The position numbers were made by a program, and so were the translations under genes. A stretch of DNA of 64,000 nt from Loripinus fragilis (lineage: Eukaryota > Mollusca > Bivalvia > Lucinida > Lucinidae). The stretch lies in assembly GCA_964019695.1 (NCBI GenBank), contig OZ026520.1, forward strand, positions 28,864,120 through 28,928,119, written 5' to 3'. The notes below the pieces were generated by a model. The model worked only from the letters and a program-made list of their open reading frames with translations. It ran no database searches and was not told the DNA's origin. Shown in pieces: positions 54,224 to 64,000 of this stretch (positions are counted from its first letter, which is position 1; every line of letters begins with the position of its first letter).

Positions 54224-55078
54224 AATATATACTTTTACTGTCTCATCAGGATGAGTTCATGTCTAAATTACCGTACGGTTATTTGATCTGTACACTGGTA
54301 CAGGGATTGACTTTTCCTGTTCAAACCAGGGTCGTTGCCGCGTATTTGAAAGTGGTCCGGCAGATGAGACCATCGAAAGCCGAAAGATCGAGACTTGGGA
54401 GAGCACAAAGAGACCCCCTTTCGTTGGTAGCGTTTGTGAGACCTCCCCGGAGAAAAAGAATCTTGACCGCCTCTTTGTGTGTTTTAAATGCTTTCTTTGC
54501 TGAGTTTGGGACCAGATTTCAATCTTTTTTGGTCACAAATTTTCTCTCAAAAAATGCAAGGAACAATCCTCCGAGTTAAGGCAGTCACGATTGTGTACGT
54601 TTCTTTGACATATGTGTTATTTCACATTCAACACACTCTGTCGCCCGACATGTTCATTCATTTAGAATAATTAGGAAACACGCCCATGCGCGGATCTAGA
54701 AAGTTTTTGTCAGAGCTATAAATCTAGAAAGTTTTGTCACCAATATAAATGGGCCATCATCGGCCCGCCAGCGAAACGCCATTAAAATGGCGTCTTGCTG
54801 GTGGGCCGACGATGCTGGAGATCCAGACCAGTATTGTGAGAAACCCTACATTTTTGTGCTTTTTCAGGGGGGGGGGGGGGGTCCTGACCACATGTCCCCC
54901 CTCCCCTCTGGATCCGCACATGCGCCCCAAAATAAAGAGATCATCCTGATTTTGATTGACAGGCCCCTGGCGAGAAATCTGTCTTCGGGGCTCGAGCTTC
55001 GGGGTTTCCGACCATGTCAGACTAGAATCAAACTGCTCAGATAGACGTACCGAAAAGTCTAGCATTCAATTATACTTT
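54224..55078. other. Unannotated sequence with a local hairpin and G run
   Basis: A hairpin at 54751-54820 pairs GGGCCATCATCGGCCC..GCCATT with AATGGCGTCTTGCTGGTGGGCC. A run of 14 G lies near 54868. A 106-codon plus-strand frame at 54259-54579 resembles no known family. Confidence 0.4.
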
Positions 55079-55157
55079 CCCAGAAAGCGAATAACAAAGG
55101 CGCTGATCAGACTTCGCAGGTGTGCAGACCGGTCTGCGCCTTTGTTGTTCGCATGCA
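55079..55157. repeat. GC-rich palindromic hairpin element
   Basis: GCGAATAACAAAGGCGCTGA and GCGCCTTTGTTGTTCGC pair, with GTGCAGACCGGTCTGC in the centre. Same family as 7283-7352. Confidence 0.72.
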
Positions 55158-55482
55158 ACTAAGTCATTTTTCTCGCGACACGTTTAACGATTATGCAAAC
55201 GTCATTTTGATAATCAACAAGTATTAGTTTTTATCAAAAAAGCTGGCGGTTGTTTATCCCTGTCATTGTATATGTATTCTTGCAAACTCCAAATGATGTT
55301 CATTCAGTAGCTTAACACTCATAGAATATTCAAGCGACTAGCAAAGGCTCTAATCCAGGCTATGATTAGACCGTGTGTATGCGCAGGCTGATCTGAGGCT
55401 TTGCTGGTCGCACATACTTGATTGTTGGAAATCTCATGTCGCGGCTCATATATCGCTGCACTATCAGGTGCCATTTTACTAT

Positions 55483-55672
55483 AAAATCAATATTTTTGAT
55501 ATCATATTTGTTTTGATATCACAAAATCGATTTTTCGATATCACAAAATGAGCTTGATTTTTTAAATAACAAATTCGATTTTTGATATCACAAAATCGAA
55601 TATGTGATATTACAAAATCAAGCGCATTTTGTGATATCAAAATCGATTTAGTGATATAAAAATATGATATCA
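55483..55672. repeat. Short tandem repeat built on GATATCACAAAATCGA
   Basis: Eight or so units of about 20-22 bp such as TTTTGATATCACAAAATCGA, in both orientations. A few more units appear at 56055-56110. Confidence 0.78.
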
Positions 55673-56734
55673 ATAGCTTTGGAACAGGGTCGTCTAAGCC
55701 TTCGTCACTCGACAATGTTACAACGTTACCGAAATCTCGTGCTAGCAATATGCGTGCCATTTATGCGAGAAGTGAAGGCTCTGTCGAGTCTGCATATTTG
55801 CACAGGCTCGCCTGAGCCTTCGGCACTCGACAATACGATAAGTACCACAACCCCATGTGGTGGCGCAAATAGCGATTTGAGTGACACATATGCGGACAGC
55901 GAGTATGCTGGCGAGTCACATTTGCACAGTCTGAGCCTTTGCAACAGTATCTAAATCTCATGTGCTGGCTCACATAATTTGTGTGCCATTTAAGCTTGGC
56001 GATTAGCTTTCCCGCCGATAAAAATTCTTAAGAACCAAAATGCCAAACGATCTTAAGATATCAAAAAATCTATTTTGTGATATCAAAATAAAGTGATGGA
56101 TTTGTGATATAACCCAATAATCACAGCGTGTAAGTAAATTTATATATATAAAAAAAAAACTTTTCCTACTAAATTATAGCGTTTTTTCTTTTAGCCTAAA
56201 CGGTGACAGCGATGCGCACACCCCAGCTTGAAAAAAGTACCCTTTCTCATCGTTTTTTTTGTACACGAATCGGTACACAGATGACCAGCGAGTCCCACAT
56301 CAGGGGCAGTATTGCGGTCAGTCAAAAAAAATACTTTAGCAGTACTTGATAGGGTACAGAATCGATATTGCGGTCAGTCAAGAGGCAACGGGTGCATAAC
56401 AGTATTGGAGTTAAAAACATCTTTTCTGGAAGATTTGGCCCAAAAGTTCGTGTTTATATAAAGGGGAATTGATTTTTCTTCACATATTTCTGAAAATAAC
56501 CCTTTGGTTTTGCATTATTATGCAAATAAACAACAAACGTTTGATGCAGGTTGGGATTTTTTTACCAAGTTGCCGATGATAACCTGCTACGATTTGATGT
56601 TTAATGAACCATCTACAAGTTTTCTCACATCTCTACTTTGGTACAAACATTTTTCAAAGCACGTTCTTAAAGAACATTTGTCGTTTTGGAAATTTCATTA
56701 CCGCATGTATGCAGAAAACACAAAACAAAAGCGG

Positions 56735-56870
56735 TCACTCACCTTCAACACGCGAAAATATATTGATTTTCCATCAAAATCGTTTGCAACATCCGATTAG
56801 CGCACTGTCCGCAAGTCACGTGATTATCTACTGTGAGTACGCCAGATCAAATTACTGTTATGATAATGTG
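56735..56870. repeat. Dispersed repeat copy (empty-site partner of 52805-53060)
   Basis: Reverse complement of the 52.8-kb copy, lacking its 100-bp insertion at GTAC (ends CTGTGAGTACGCCAGATC on the plus strand). Confidence 0.8.
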
Positions 56871-57060
56871 TATATATCTACGAACACCACGCCAGTGGAA
56901 TCAACTACCAGTCTTCGTCACCGATGCCTCAAGCCTAGAAGGTTTCAAGACTATTGAGGGAGTCAATGAAGTCCTTTTCTTTCTTTTCTTTCTTGGATGT
57001 ATATTCCGCCTGTGCAGGCGCACCACCTTTCGGCGTAGTGTTAGTGTTAATAAAAAGTAT
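56868..57060 (+). pseudogene. LINE C-terminus fragment
   Basis: The frame reads LRTPRQWNQLPVFVTDASSL, EGFKTIEG. The W-N-x-L-P-x-x-V-x-D-A-x-S-L-x-x-F-K signature is the C-terminal end of many non-LTR retrotransposon RT ORFs. Everything upstream is missing, so this is a 5'-truncated insertion. It lies 70 bp downstream of the MYND gene's stop codon, on the other strand. Confidence 0.75.
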
Positions 57061-57129
57061 CTAAACTACTGAAGAAAAAAGTAACTTGTGAAACTTTAAC
57101 AAATATGTACAGGTCCTTGTGGTAGAGAA

Positions 57130-57843
57130 TCAAGCTTTCACAGTGTCCGACTTCTTGGCCACAACAGCACAAGCAAATCGGTGAAAGTCCCAATCTTTCC
57201 TCTGGCACTCAACGCTACAGTAGCGGGTTATATGACAGCGCGAACAACGTTTAAGGTCCTCTCCTTTTTTGGCTGGATGCTTACAGTTTGAACAAACACT
57301 ATATACACTGCTCACATCGTCGTCACTATCGTCACTATCAATGGTGTCCAGAAATTCACGAAGAATTGCCTGTTCATGTAACACTAACAGGTCAGGATCA
57401 GTAATTGGACTTGGTGTTGGATTTTCCGAAGACACCAGGTCACTGTTACTACCACAAGAAAGACTGGTATTTTCCAGTTCCTTTACACACACAGAATTAT
57501 CCGAATCCTGCTGGTCCTCTTCTGGCGAAGCCAAATCTGGTTTTCCAGCTAACTTCTTTTCCAGGAACCGCGCGTGTCTCTTCCTAGAACGAGCCAACGC
57601 AGAGGGAGATCTGTTCTTCTTCCGACGACGTCTCTTTACTGGTTTCACAGTTGTACGTCCGGTTACCTTGATGTCGTCCTTGGCTTTGTTGGGAGTTTTG
57701 GCGGGAAGTTTGCAACTGACAGTTAATGAGAATTTATCCTGACTCCGCGTGAGTTTCCACGAGAATAGGTTTTCCTCATCGTTCTCCAGCCTGTTTAGAA
57801 CTTCCACGATCGATTTCGGTATAACACTGGGCAATCCTTCCAT
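57130..57843 (-). CDS. MYND zinc-finger protein, intronless
   Basis: A 237-residue single-exon frame starting at ATG 57843 with A at -3 and G at +4. Residues 27-47 form a short strand-rich segment (FSWKLTRSQDKFSLTVSCKL). A basic patch KRRRRKKNR at 70-78 looks like a nuclear localisation signal. An acidic, Ser-rich stretch at 168-178 (DSDDSDDDVSS) precedes a complete MYND finger: Cys184, 187, 200, 203, 209, 213, His221, Cys225. MYND fingers bind proline-rich peptides in chromatin and signalling partners; the actual partner here is unknown. No SET or other catalytic domain is present. Absence of introns could mean a retrogene or a co-opted element ORF. The frame is intact while its surroundings are decayed transposons. 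Confidence 0.85.
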   Translation of the reverse strand: MEGLPSVIPKSIVEVLNRLENDEENLFSWKLTRSQDKFSLTVSCKLPAKTPNKAKDDIKVTGRTTVKPVKRRRRKKNRSPSALARSRKRHARFLEKKLAGKPDLASPEEDQQDSDNSVCVKELENTSLSCGSNSDLVSSENPTPSPITDPDLLVLHEQAILREFLDTIDSDDSDDDVSSVYSVCSNCKHPAKKGEDLKRCSRCHITRYCSVECQRKDWDFHRFACAVVAKKSDTVKA

Positions 57844-57859
57844 AATTAATATCCAAAAA

Positions 57860-57898
57860 TCACGGTGGCGCGAAATCTACGTTCACACGATCCGCCAT
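57860..57898 (-). promoter_or_regulatory. Upstream ORF in the MYND 5' leader
   Basis: ATGGCGGATCGTG opens a 12-codon frame (MADRVNVDFAPP) that stops 16 nt before the main ATG. It has G at +4 in a good context, so it could reduce translation of the main frame. That it lies in the transcript is inference. The GAATGGCGG surroundings also resemble a YY1-type start-site motif. Confidence 0.5.
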
Positions 57899-58000
57899 TC
57901 TTCGTTCAGTCCTATGAATGCTCTTTCGCTACAGTTGCAGATTTACGCAGTGTTCTGTAAGAGTTATCCTTTACAAGGTGATGACGTCAGAAGTTGCGGA
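57896..58000 (-). promoter_or_regulatory. Putative MYND promoter with full CRE site
   Basis: TGACGTCA, the palindromic CREB/ATF site, lies at 57982-57989, about 140 bp upstream of the ATG. The region is more GC-rich than its flanks. No TATA box seen. Promoter function is inferred from position. Confidence 0.45.
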
Positions 58001-58875
58001 CGCTGTTTTGAAAAAAAAGGTGGTAAAATCAGCAACATAATCGAAATAGGCCGTAATTTGGTAAAGCGATTAGCACTTGTCATTTTACTTCTAACATAAT
58101 ATAGCTAGAATCTAGACTATTTTAAACCAGTATCCATAAATCGGAAAGAGGGAGAAAAGGCAACTCCCTTTAGGTGGCAATAAAGCGTTGTCGACCTGTG
58201 GGCCCCCAGGGGTTTTGGGGATCTGGGGAGAATGGTTATTTATTTTCAGGGAGCTTAGGAGCACTGATAGCTACTTTAGGGGAGCTAGGGAGCAAGCTCA
58301 TAATTTTGGGGATTTAGGGAGCCTTTCCAAAAAGCAAAAAAAAATAAGGAAAAGCCTCCATTTTGTTTGATTTTTTTAAAAATTCTTTTGCTTCTGGGGG
58401 GCTAGCCCCCAGACCCCCTTGTAACTTCTAAATGTATTTATTTGGGTACTTACATACCCTTGGAGAAAGTGCTAAAATTGTAATAACCTCCCTTACATAA
58501 ATTTAAATTTCCTAAATTGAAGCGGTTGTTGTTGTTGTTATATGTCTTTTATGGCATTATTCCGCTGCCTATAAACTCGTTGTACAATCTTCTCTAGTAC
58601 TTTTTCTCTTGCTGCAAAACTCTTGTAACACTTGTGCTTATGCGTTAGATCCGCTGTAAGGTCTAAAATCTATTTGAGCACCTGATGAATTCCATCAGGG
58701 CTGCAATTACATCATTTTGGGCATTTCTGCTAAGATTCTCATCGTTTCCTCCTAATAGCCTTCAGGGTTTTTTCTCAGCATTTTGGGAACATGACCCGAC
58801 CCCTAGAATTGGGAATTTTCGCGTTGTTTTATACAAAATTGGGAAAAAACACACCCTATAATAAAAACAAAAATA

Positions 58876-59308
58876 TCAAGTATTTCGTTTATTCAACTTC
58901 TTACTCTTCACTGACTCATAACAATAGCCCCCCTTTGCTGCACTGTAGTACAACCAGTTGTATCTACGTTCATATTTTGATGACATAAACAGTCGCTGGT
59001 CTGGAACTAGACATGTATCTTGTGTGCTCTGGGACCCATCAGAGGATTGATTGTCATCGCTGCTGTCATGATTTGAATGAGTGTCATCACACTGAGAAGG
59101 TACACCAGCGGATGTCGACGGACAATTTTTTTGTGGAAGCAGACGATTCGGCAATTTCGGCCGATGCTTCTACTTTTTCGGTCTGTTTGGGGGTGATATT
59201 TGCAGAATTCTCCAATGCTAATGCTTGCTGACGAAAAAGCACATCTATTTTTTTACTTGACTCCGTTTTTTTTAGTTTCTTTCTGTAATATTTCATATTG
59301 TGCGACAT
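58876..59308 (-). pseudogene. N-terminal fragment of a hAT-type transposase
   Basis: From ATG 59308 the frame reads MSHNMKYYRKKLKKTESSKK, IDVLFRQQALALENSA; after a slip at an A-run near 59130 it continues CPSTSAGVPSQCDDTHSNHD, a Ser-rich acidic stretch, then KYERRYNWLYYSAAKGGYCY. The last segment resembles the W-L-x-Y-S-x-x-x-G-G-Y-x-C start of the TTF-type zinc finger in hAT transposases. The catalytic core is absent. The assignment rests on this motif plus the TIR/TSD context. Confidence 0.6.
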
Positions 59309-59719
59309 CGCGAAAATATGTTACAAGCTTTTTCTTTTTTTTGTTATGAGAAAGGTGCCCCGTTTAATCTAAATTAATACGCCAGAGCAGGGTACCAGTA
59401 AAATAAACCATGTGTGTTTATTACAAACTCCCCGGCACCATCTCGAATAAATTCTGCTGAATTGCCGCAAAGGGGCGTTACCGTTTGGGAGTTTGCAATA
59501 TTTGGTTATTTCCCTTGTATCATTCGGACTGTTCGGACCCGCTTTTTCAACCACAAACATAAACATCGTAAAATGGCGATATTTTGTTATTTTTTCTCCC
59601 GTTTTTTTTTGTTCCTTGAATTGGGAATTTTCTTATTCAAATTGGGAAAAAAACATACTTTTTGGCATTGGGAACACGACCGAATATCGGTCGTCAAAAC
59701 GGGCCAAAAAAACCCTGGC

Positions 59720-60402
59720 CTTAGGTCAATGCATGTAATATCAGTGCACCCTTCTCTAAATAAAACGTTTTCCACTGTTCGTTCCATTCTGTCTCTCTCT
59801 GTCTTGTATTTCTCACAATGAAACAAGAAATGATCAACGGTCTCCAGCACCTGGCAGGTCTCACACATATATGAAATATTCTTGTCAAACTTTGCTCGAT
59901 GGCCATTGAGAATAGAGTGCCCACTTAGCAGTTGATTTAAAGCTGAAAATGCTGGTCTGTCCCATTCACCATCATTCTTTTTCCTACTTCTGAGAATATA
60001 TCCTGTATGTTATTTGAATTCTCAGAGCATGAAAATTTGAGATTCCACTTGCTTGTCATCTGCTTTTTGATTTCTGATACTGCCTCAGTTTTGTTGAATA
60101 CAGGCTCTATTGATACATCAGGTTTGCTCATTTCCGAAGCTGCTTCTTTTGCTTGTTTGTCCGCTAATTCATTCCCTTCAATCTCTTTGTGCCCGGGTAC
60201 CCAATGTACATTGATCTTATTATTTCTTTCCCAAATTTTTCCTAAGCTGTTCTTGATATCAAATACAATTTCTATCTTGTTTTTTGGAAGATGGTTACCA
60301 AATGCAGTTTTAATTGCTGGCTGACAATCCGTTAGTATATGAATGGGCCTATTTTGAATATTTTCCAATTCTGAAATGAACTCTAGTCCTATTTTTCAAG
60401 CG
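59720..60402 (-). pseudogene. LINE 3' fragment with RNase H and CCHC motif
   Basis: The frame from about 60395 reads LEFISELENIQNRPIHILTD, CQPAIKTAF, then HWVPGHKEIEGNELADKQAK: the catalytic Asp and the W-V-P-G-H..G-N-E-x-A-D signature of RNase H in non-LTR retrotransposons. After a frameshift near 59930 comes ICETCQVLETVDHFLFHCEK, a C-x2-C-x7-H-x4-C knuckle typical of the C-terminus of such elements. It is truncated at the 5' end inside the protein and nested in the hAT-like element. Confidence 0.88.
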
Positions 60403-60409
60403 GTTTGTT

Positions 60410-61180
60410 AGTCTTATAACGAACTAATGGCTATATTGGCTACTTTAAGGTCCAAATAATCCGCTCAGTCAAAATTATAACGCAAATCGATCCATGGGCA
60501 GAATAATAAGCTGTAGAAACAGATTACCTCCCTTACACATACTTAAACTGCTTTAATTTAAGTAATTTGTCGATGTTATCACAAATCAATGGTTAAATCT
60601 GTCACTTTTAGGTACAAATAATCAGTTCAGTCTAAAATATTATACAAATTGACCCCACTGATAGAAAAAAATAACTGTAGAAACAGATTACCTCCCTTAT
60701 ATAAATTATAATGGCATAATTCGTGCCGTTTGTTACTGTTATGCCTAATAAATGACTAAATATGCTACTTTTCGGTACAAATAACATTTCTGTTCAGACT
60801 AGTATATGAATTGACTCCATAAACAGAATAATTAGCTGTGGGAAAATATAGAACACTATAGCACTGAACGCAGAAGGCTATATATTAAAGGCATAATGTT
60901 CTATATGCAGACTGTAAAATACCCGTAAATTCCGTATTACTGTAAAAAATTTCTTCAAACCAAGGTCATTTACACTGTATGTATATATCTTAACCCACTG
61001 GTATGATTCAAAGTTCTGTGATAAATAAGGCATCAAAACTCAGGATGCTAAAATTTTCAAACTCATTTACTCAATACTTGTGCAATGGTAGATAGAACAC
61101 TATAGCACTGAAGCGACGATGTCCCTGTATAAGACAAAATGTTAAGTGATCATTAAGTCGTGCGCTCTTATATATAGCTT
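60410..61180. repeat. Degenerate ~130-160 bp tandem repeat inside the hAT-like element
   Basis: AGAAACAGATTACCTCCCTT occurs near 60516 and 60675, with weaker units near 60840 and 58485. GGTACAAATAA and AATTGACCCC accompany it. Confidence 0.55.
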
Positions 61181-61439
61181 CATAGTTTTTTAGTATGTGA
61201 TTTTAATTATACGGAAAGATAAATACATTTTAGGGAGCATTGGCTTATATTTTGGGGGATTTGGGGAGAAGCTGAACTATTTTTAGGGATATTGGGAGCG
61301 AAGGCAAATACTTTTAGGGAGACAAGGACATTATTTGCACGGAAACCGGGAGATCAATGCATTATTTTCAGGGATCAAGGGAGCACAGACCCCCCCTGGG
61401 GGGGCCTCACCTGTGTGTGTTTTTTTTTCATTTTATCAG

Positions 61440-62704
61440 CAGAATGCTGTGCCTTTCATTTTTGAATGTTAAAGGCTGATTTTCTAAGGTATGGCTTGTT
61501 TGCTTCGTCAGTTTTGGGGTTTCATCAGTAAACTCTGATCACGTGATTTAAAAAATAGGGGAAATCCAAGACCCACACTGGCACGATCGCATGCGATCAT
61601 TACGCCAGGGAGTGCGAATTTGGAATTTTGACGAAAAAAAAAAAAGCAAGAAAAATCTTCCGGCTGTGTTTTGACTAAATGAGGAGTGCCCTAAACTCCT
61701 CAGTAGTCTGGGAATTGACCACCTAAGGGGAAAGACCATTCCACTGTGGAATAATTCGGGGAAAAAATGAGTTCTTCAGGGCATCACTGTATGTCTGGTA
61801 TCTACAATATTGGGCACTGTGTGATGCTTTGGTGGATTTCAAACTGTGAGCAGGGGTCAGGTACTTGTCTTTTTCTATAAACACAGCACTAGAATGTATC
61901 TTATGAAAGAGAAGCAGGGAGGACCGATCCCTACGGGCCTCAAGAGATGGACACTCAAACTCATCAAGCATCTCGCTGACACTACTTGTATTTCGCCATC
62001 TCCTGCAGGTCCAGCGGGCTGCTGTCCTCTGAACTTTCTCTACCTGGTTAATCTGAATTTTCTAGTAAGGGCTCCAAATGGGTGCTGCATACTCTAGTTA
62101 AGGCAGAACCAAAGTTTTGTATGCAACTTCCTTTGTACTCTTAGGTGCAAAAGCCAAGTTCCTGCGAAGGAAACCAAGTGTCTTAGTTGCTTTGGAAGAA
62201 ATTTCTGAAATGTGCTGACCCCAATCCATGTTATCAGAGATAGTTATACCTTTGAGATATTTTACCGACTGATTGTTTTCCAAGGTTTGGTTGTGAAGGG
62301 AATAGTCAAAGAGTATGTGTTTGTGATGCTGATCCCGAGTCACTCTCATGGAGTGACATTTGGCCACATTGAATTTCATTTGCCAATCAGCTTCCCATTG
62401 TCCTAAGCTAGTGAGGTCTTCTTGCAGGGTCAAACAGTCCTGGATTAAATATATGTTCCTATACAGGACAGTCGTCTGCGAACAGGCGTACAGAAGACCT
62501 GATGTTATCCAGCAAGTCGTTTATAAAAATAAGGAACAGGATCGGTCCTAAAACAGACCCCTGGGGTACACCGGATAACACTGGGACTGGATCTGAGGCT
62601 TGACCATCTAAAACTACTTGTTGAGTGCGGCCAGAGTCTGAGAGAGCCACGAGTCGATCCACTTGTGGGCGGACCCTCTTATCCCATAAAAGTCTAATTT
62701 ATGT
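61440..62704 (-). pseudogene. 5'-truncated LINE with reverse transcriptase
   Basis: Reading from 62704: KLDFYGIRGSAHKWIDSWLS, then VLSGVPQGSVLGPILFLIFI (RT block with S-G-V-P-Q-G-S) and VRLFADDCPV (the F-A-D-D catalytic box). Thumb sequence follows after a frameshift (LTSLGQWEADWQMKFNVAKC, VKYLKGITISDNMDWGQHIS), then EYAAPIWSPY and VQRTAARW in a third frame, ending RIIPQWNGLS. The order and spacing are normal for a Jockey/CR1-like RT, but frameshifts near 62440 and 62098 and stops make it dead. Endonuclease and RT fingers are missing. Confidence 0.9.
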
Positions 62705-63349
62705 AATATTAAAGTAATTAAATAATGGTAAAGCTTCCTTTTATAATTCTGGTCAGATTTTAGGGCTGGCACGATTAATCAAATATCGGTTAATCGGTCG
62801 ATATACAGAAGGAAAACAATTATCGATATGAGAATTCAAAAATCGGTTACTTTTAATGGATATTCTGTCTATTTATTCAATTAAAATCCAAGCGTAATTG
62901 CCTCGTGTTATTTTTTTGTTTAGACCGGAAGTGCACTAAAGTGCATTTTCGTAAACAGTAGATGTGTATAAATTGCTGTAACGAAGTAGTAAAACGTTGG
63001 TCTCTGCAGGCTAACTCAACAACTGATTATTAGAAAAAGTTATACTTGCGCTTCTCTGTTTTAAAGTAGTACAAAATCATGAAATATTCATCTGATGAAT
63101 AATCTAGCATAAAAGTTGTTTTCTCCGCGGTTAAATTCGAGTTTAAAAGTGTTTGTGTCATGCATACTTGACTTCATTTTGTATGACGTCACGCAAGTTT
63201 CGAAAGCAAAAATTAAAAAAAAAGATAATCCTTCAGTAAAAAGGAAACAAGGTGGTTCCAAAACTTTGTCTTGGGCATGCCCTATGATATCAGACTTACA
63301 TATAAAAAATTGACTACCAGCTGTCAGGAAATTTAACAGATGGCAGTAT
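62705..63349. other. Unannotated sequence
   Basis: Includes AGGGCTGGCACGATTAATCA near 62761, a motif seen in dispersed repeats of other animals. Nothing else supported. Confidence 0.4.
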
Positions 63350-63708
63350 TATCTTGCTAACCAGTTGCCAGTAAAGAATCTTTCTTTCTCTATATACTGC
63401 CAGGCCCTCTTTCGAGTATTATCGGCAGGTGTACTTTGTACACTCCGGGTTGCAGGATGAACGCCTACAAGTAACCATATCTAATTACTGTAGAGCTCTT
63501 TAACCTGCACAGGGGGTGACTTTCCCTGCACAGGGGACATCCAGTTAACGTACTGTTCCGAAGGACGATGCACTTATCTAGTGTCATCCCTGCAAATGAC
63601 ACTAGAGAAAACGTGTTCGGACATTGAAATTTACCTCGCCACGAGCGGGGATCGAACCTAGGACCTCTAGCACCAGAGGCAAGTGCCTAACCACTGAGCT
63701 ACCATGCC
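63350..63708 (-). mobile_element. tRNA-derived SINE, second family
   Basis: From 63708 on the minus strand: GGCATGGTAGCTCAGTGGTT (box A region) and GGTTCGATCCC (box B) make a tRNA-like head of about 70 nt. A body with TGACACTAGATAAGTGCATC and a 3' part GGAGTGTACAAAGTACACC, GAAAGAGGG, GCAGTATATAGAG follow. The 3' part recurs at 23641-23722. It is not a functional tRNA gene because it is continuous with a repeat body. Confidence 0.85.
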
Positions 63709-64000
63709 TTCAATCACTTAGTATTGGATGTGTCTTCTGATGACCTATACTGAGTCGGTGATGACAGAGAATGAAAGCATGCATTCTAACATAGAGTTTA
63801 TTCATCAACTACCTTAAAGCAAATAAACCTTGAATAAAATTATACTTCTGGTGTCAGAACTTATATATATTCAAGGAAGCTTAAACAATTTATTGTAGCT
63901 TATTATGAGCACTTAAAAATTTTAACCAAAATTTTGTGTTAGAACTATAAGAACGACCTAAACTACATGTACTTGAATATGTTCTTTAGGGGTCAAACAT
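63709..64000. other. AT-rich end of window
   Basis: Nothing recognised. Confidence 0.4.

Larger units (their letters stand above)
58201..61408 (-). mobile_element. hAT-like TIR element, long copy with coding remains
   Basis: The ends GGCCCCCAGGGG (58201) and CCCTGGGGGGGCCTC (to 61408) are flanked by ACCTGTG on both sides (58194-58200 and 61409-61415). Both ends carry ~35-bp units of the type TTTTAGGGAG..TTTGGGGAG in the same orientation. The ends match, reversed, those of the 1.1-kb element at 21263-22407. Inside are a broken transposase start (58876-59308) and a nested LINE (59720-60402). The 7-8 bp duplication and CAGGGG tip suggest the hAT superfamily. Confidence 0.75.

Noticed and set aside
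54259..54579. 106-codon basic plus-strand frame
   Set aside because: No recognisable domain, flanked by hairpin repeats, and reading frames on the other strand are similarly open.

Overview
The window is nuclear DNA of a metazoan, most likely a bivalve mollusc of the heterodont clams and mussels. The signs are multi-exon genes with GT-AG introns, about 35% GC, very dense interspersed repeats, and several repeat styles familiar from bivalve genomes: short GC-rich hairpins, tRNA-derived SINEs, and Penelope-like retroelements with the endonuclease upstream of the reverse transcriptase. The species assignment is inference. There is no prokaryotic gene organisation.

Two host protein-coding loci can be supported. 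(1) A large plus-strand gene runs from 8660 to at least 39604. Seven coding exons can be joined by consensus splice sites into an open frame of 1,094 codons. The order is signal peptide, glycine-rich module, F5/8 type C (discoidin-like) domain, short linkers, then one 1.9-kb exon encoding about ten degenerate beta-strand repeats. Every module is bounded by phase-1 introns, the classic mark of exon-shuffled extracellular proteins. The 3' end is not seen: the last exon stops at a phase-1 donor just as a second glycine-rich module seems to begin. (2) An intronless minus-strand gene at 57130-57843 encodes a 237-residue protein with a basic patch and a complete C-terminal MYND zinc finger. A 12-codon upstream ORF and a perfect CRE-type site lie upstream of it.

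Most of the rest is repeats. 1-8.6 kb: microsatellite, a 176-bp satellite with an exact 1,052-bp tandem duplication, a 235-bp tandem repeat, and TIR elements rich in CGCGAAAA. Introns 1-4 (9-24.7 kb): TIR elements, SINEs, (CT)n and (ACT)n microsatellites, a ~63-bp minisatellite that supplies an exon's splice acceptor, and a short hAT-like element. Intron 5 (24.8-37 kb): a decayed, multiply interrupted Penelope-like element with N-terminal GIY-YIG domain and CxC motif, lying inside a 53-bp minisatellite. 39.6-52 kb: non-coding repeats, including a mariner-type TIR element carrying several RFX X-box-like motifs. 52-64 kb: TIR elements, four LINE fragments across 46-62.7 kb, the MYND gene, and a 3.2-kb hAT-like element holding a broken transposase start.

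The most notable items are the modular secreted protein with its uncharacterised repeat, the permuted Penelope-like element with in-frame TGA codons, the hAT-like family with G/C-run termini and directly repeated subterminal sequence, and the X-box-bearing TIR element.
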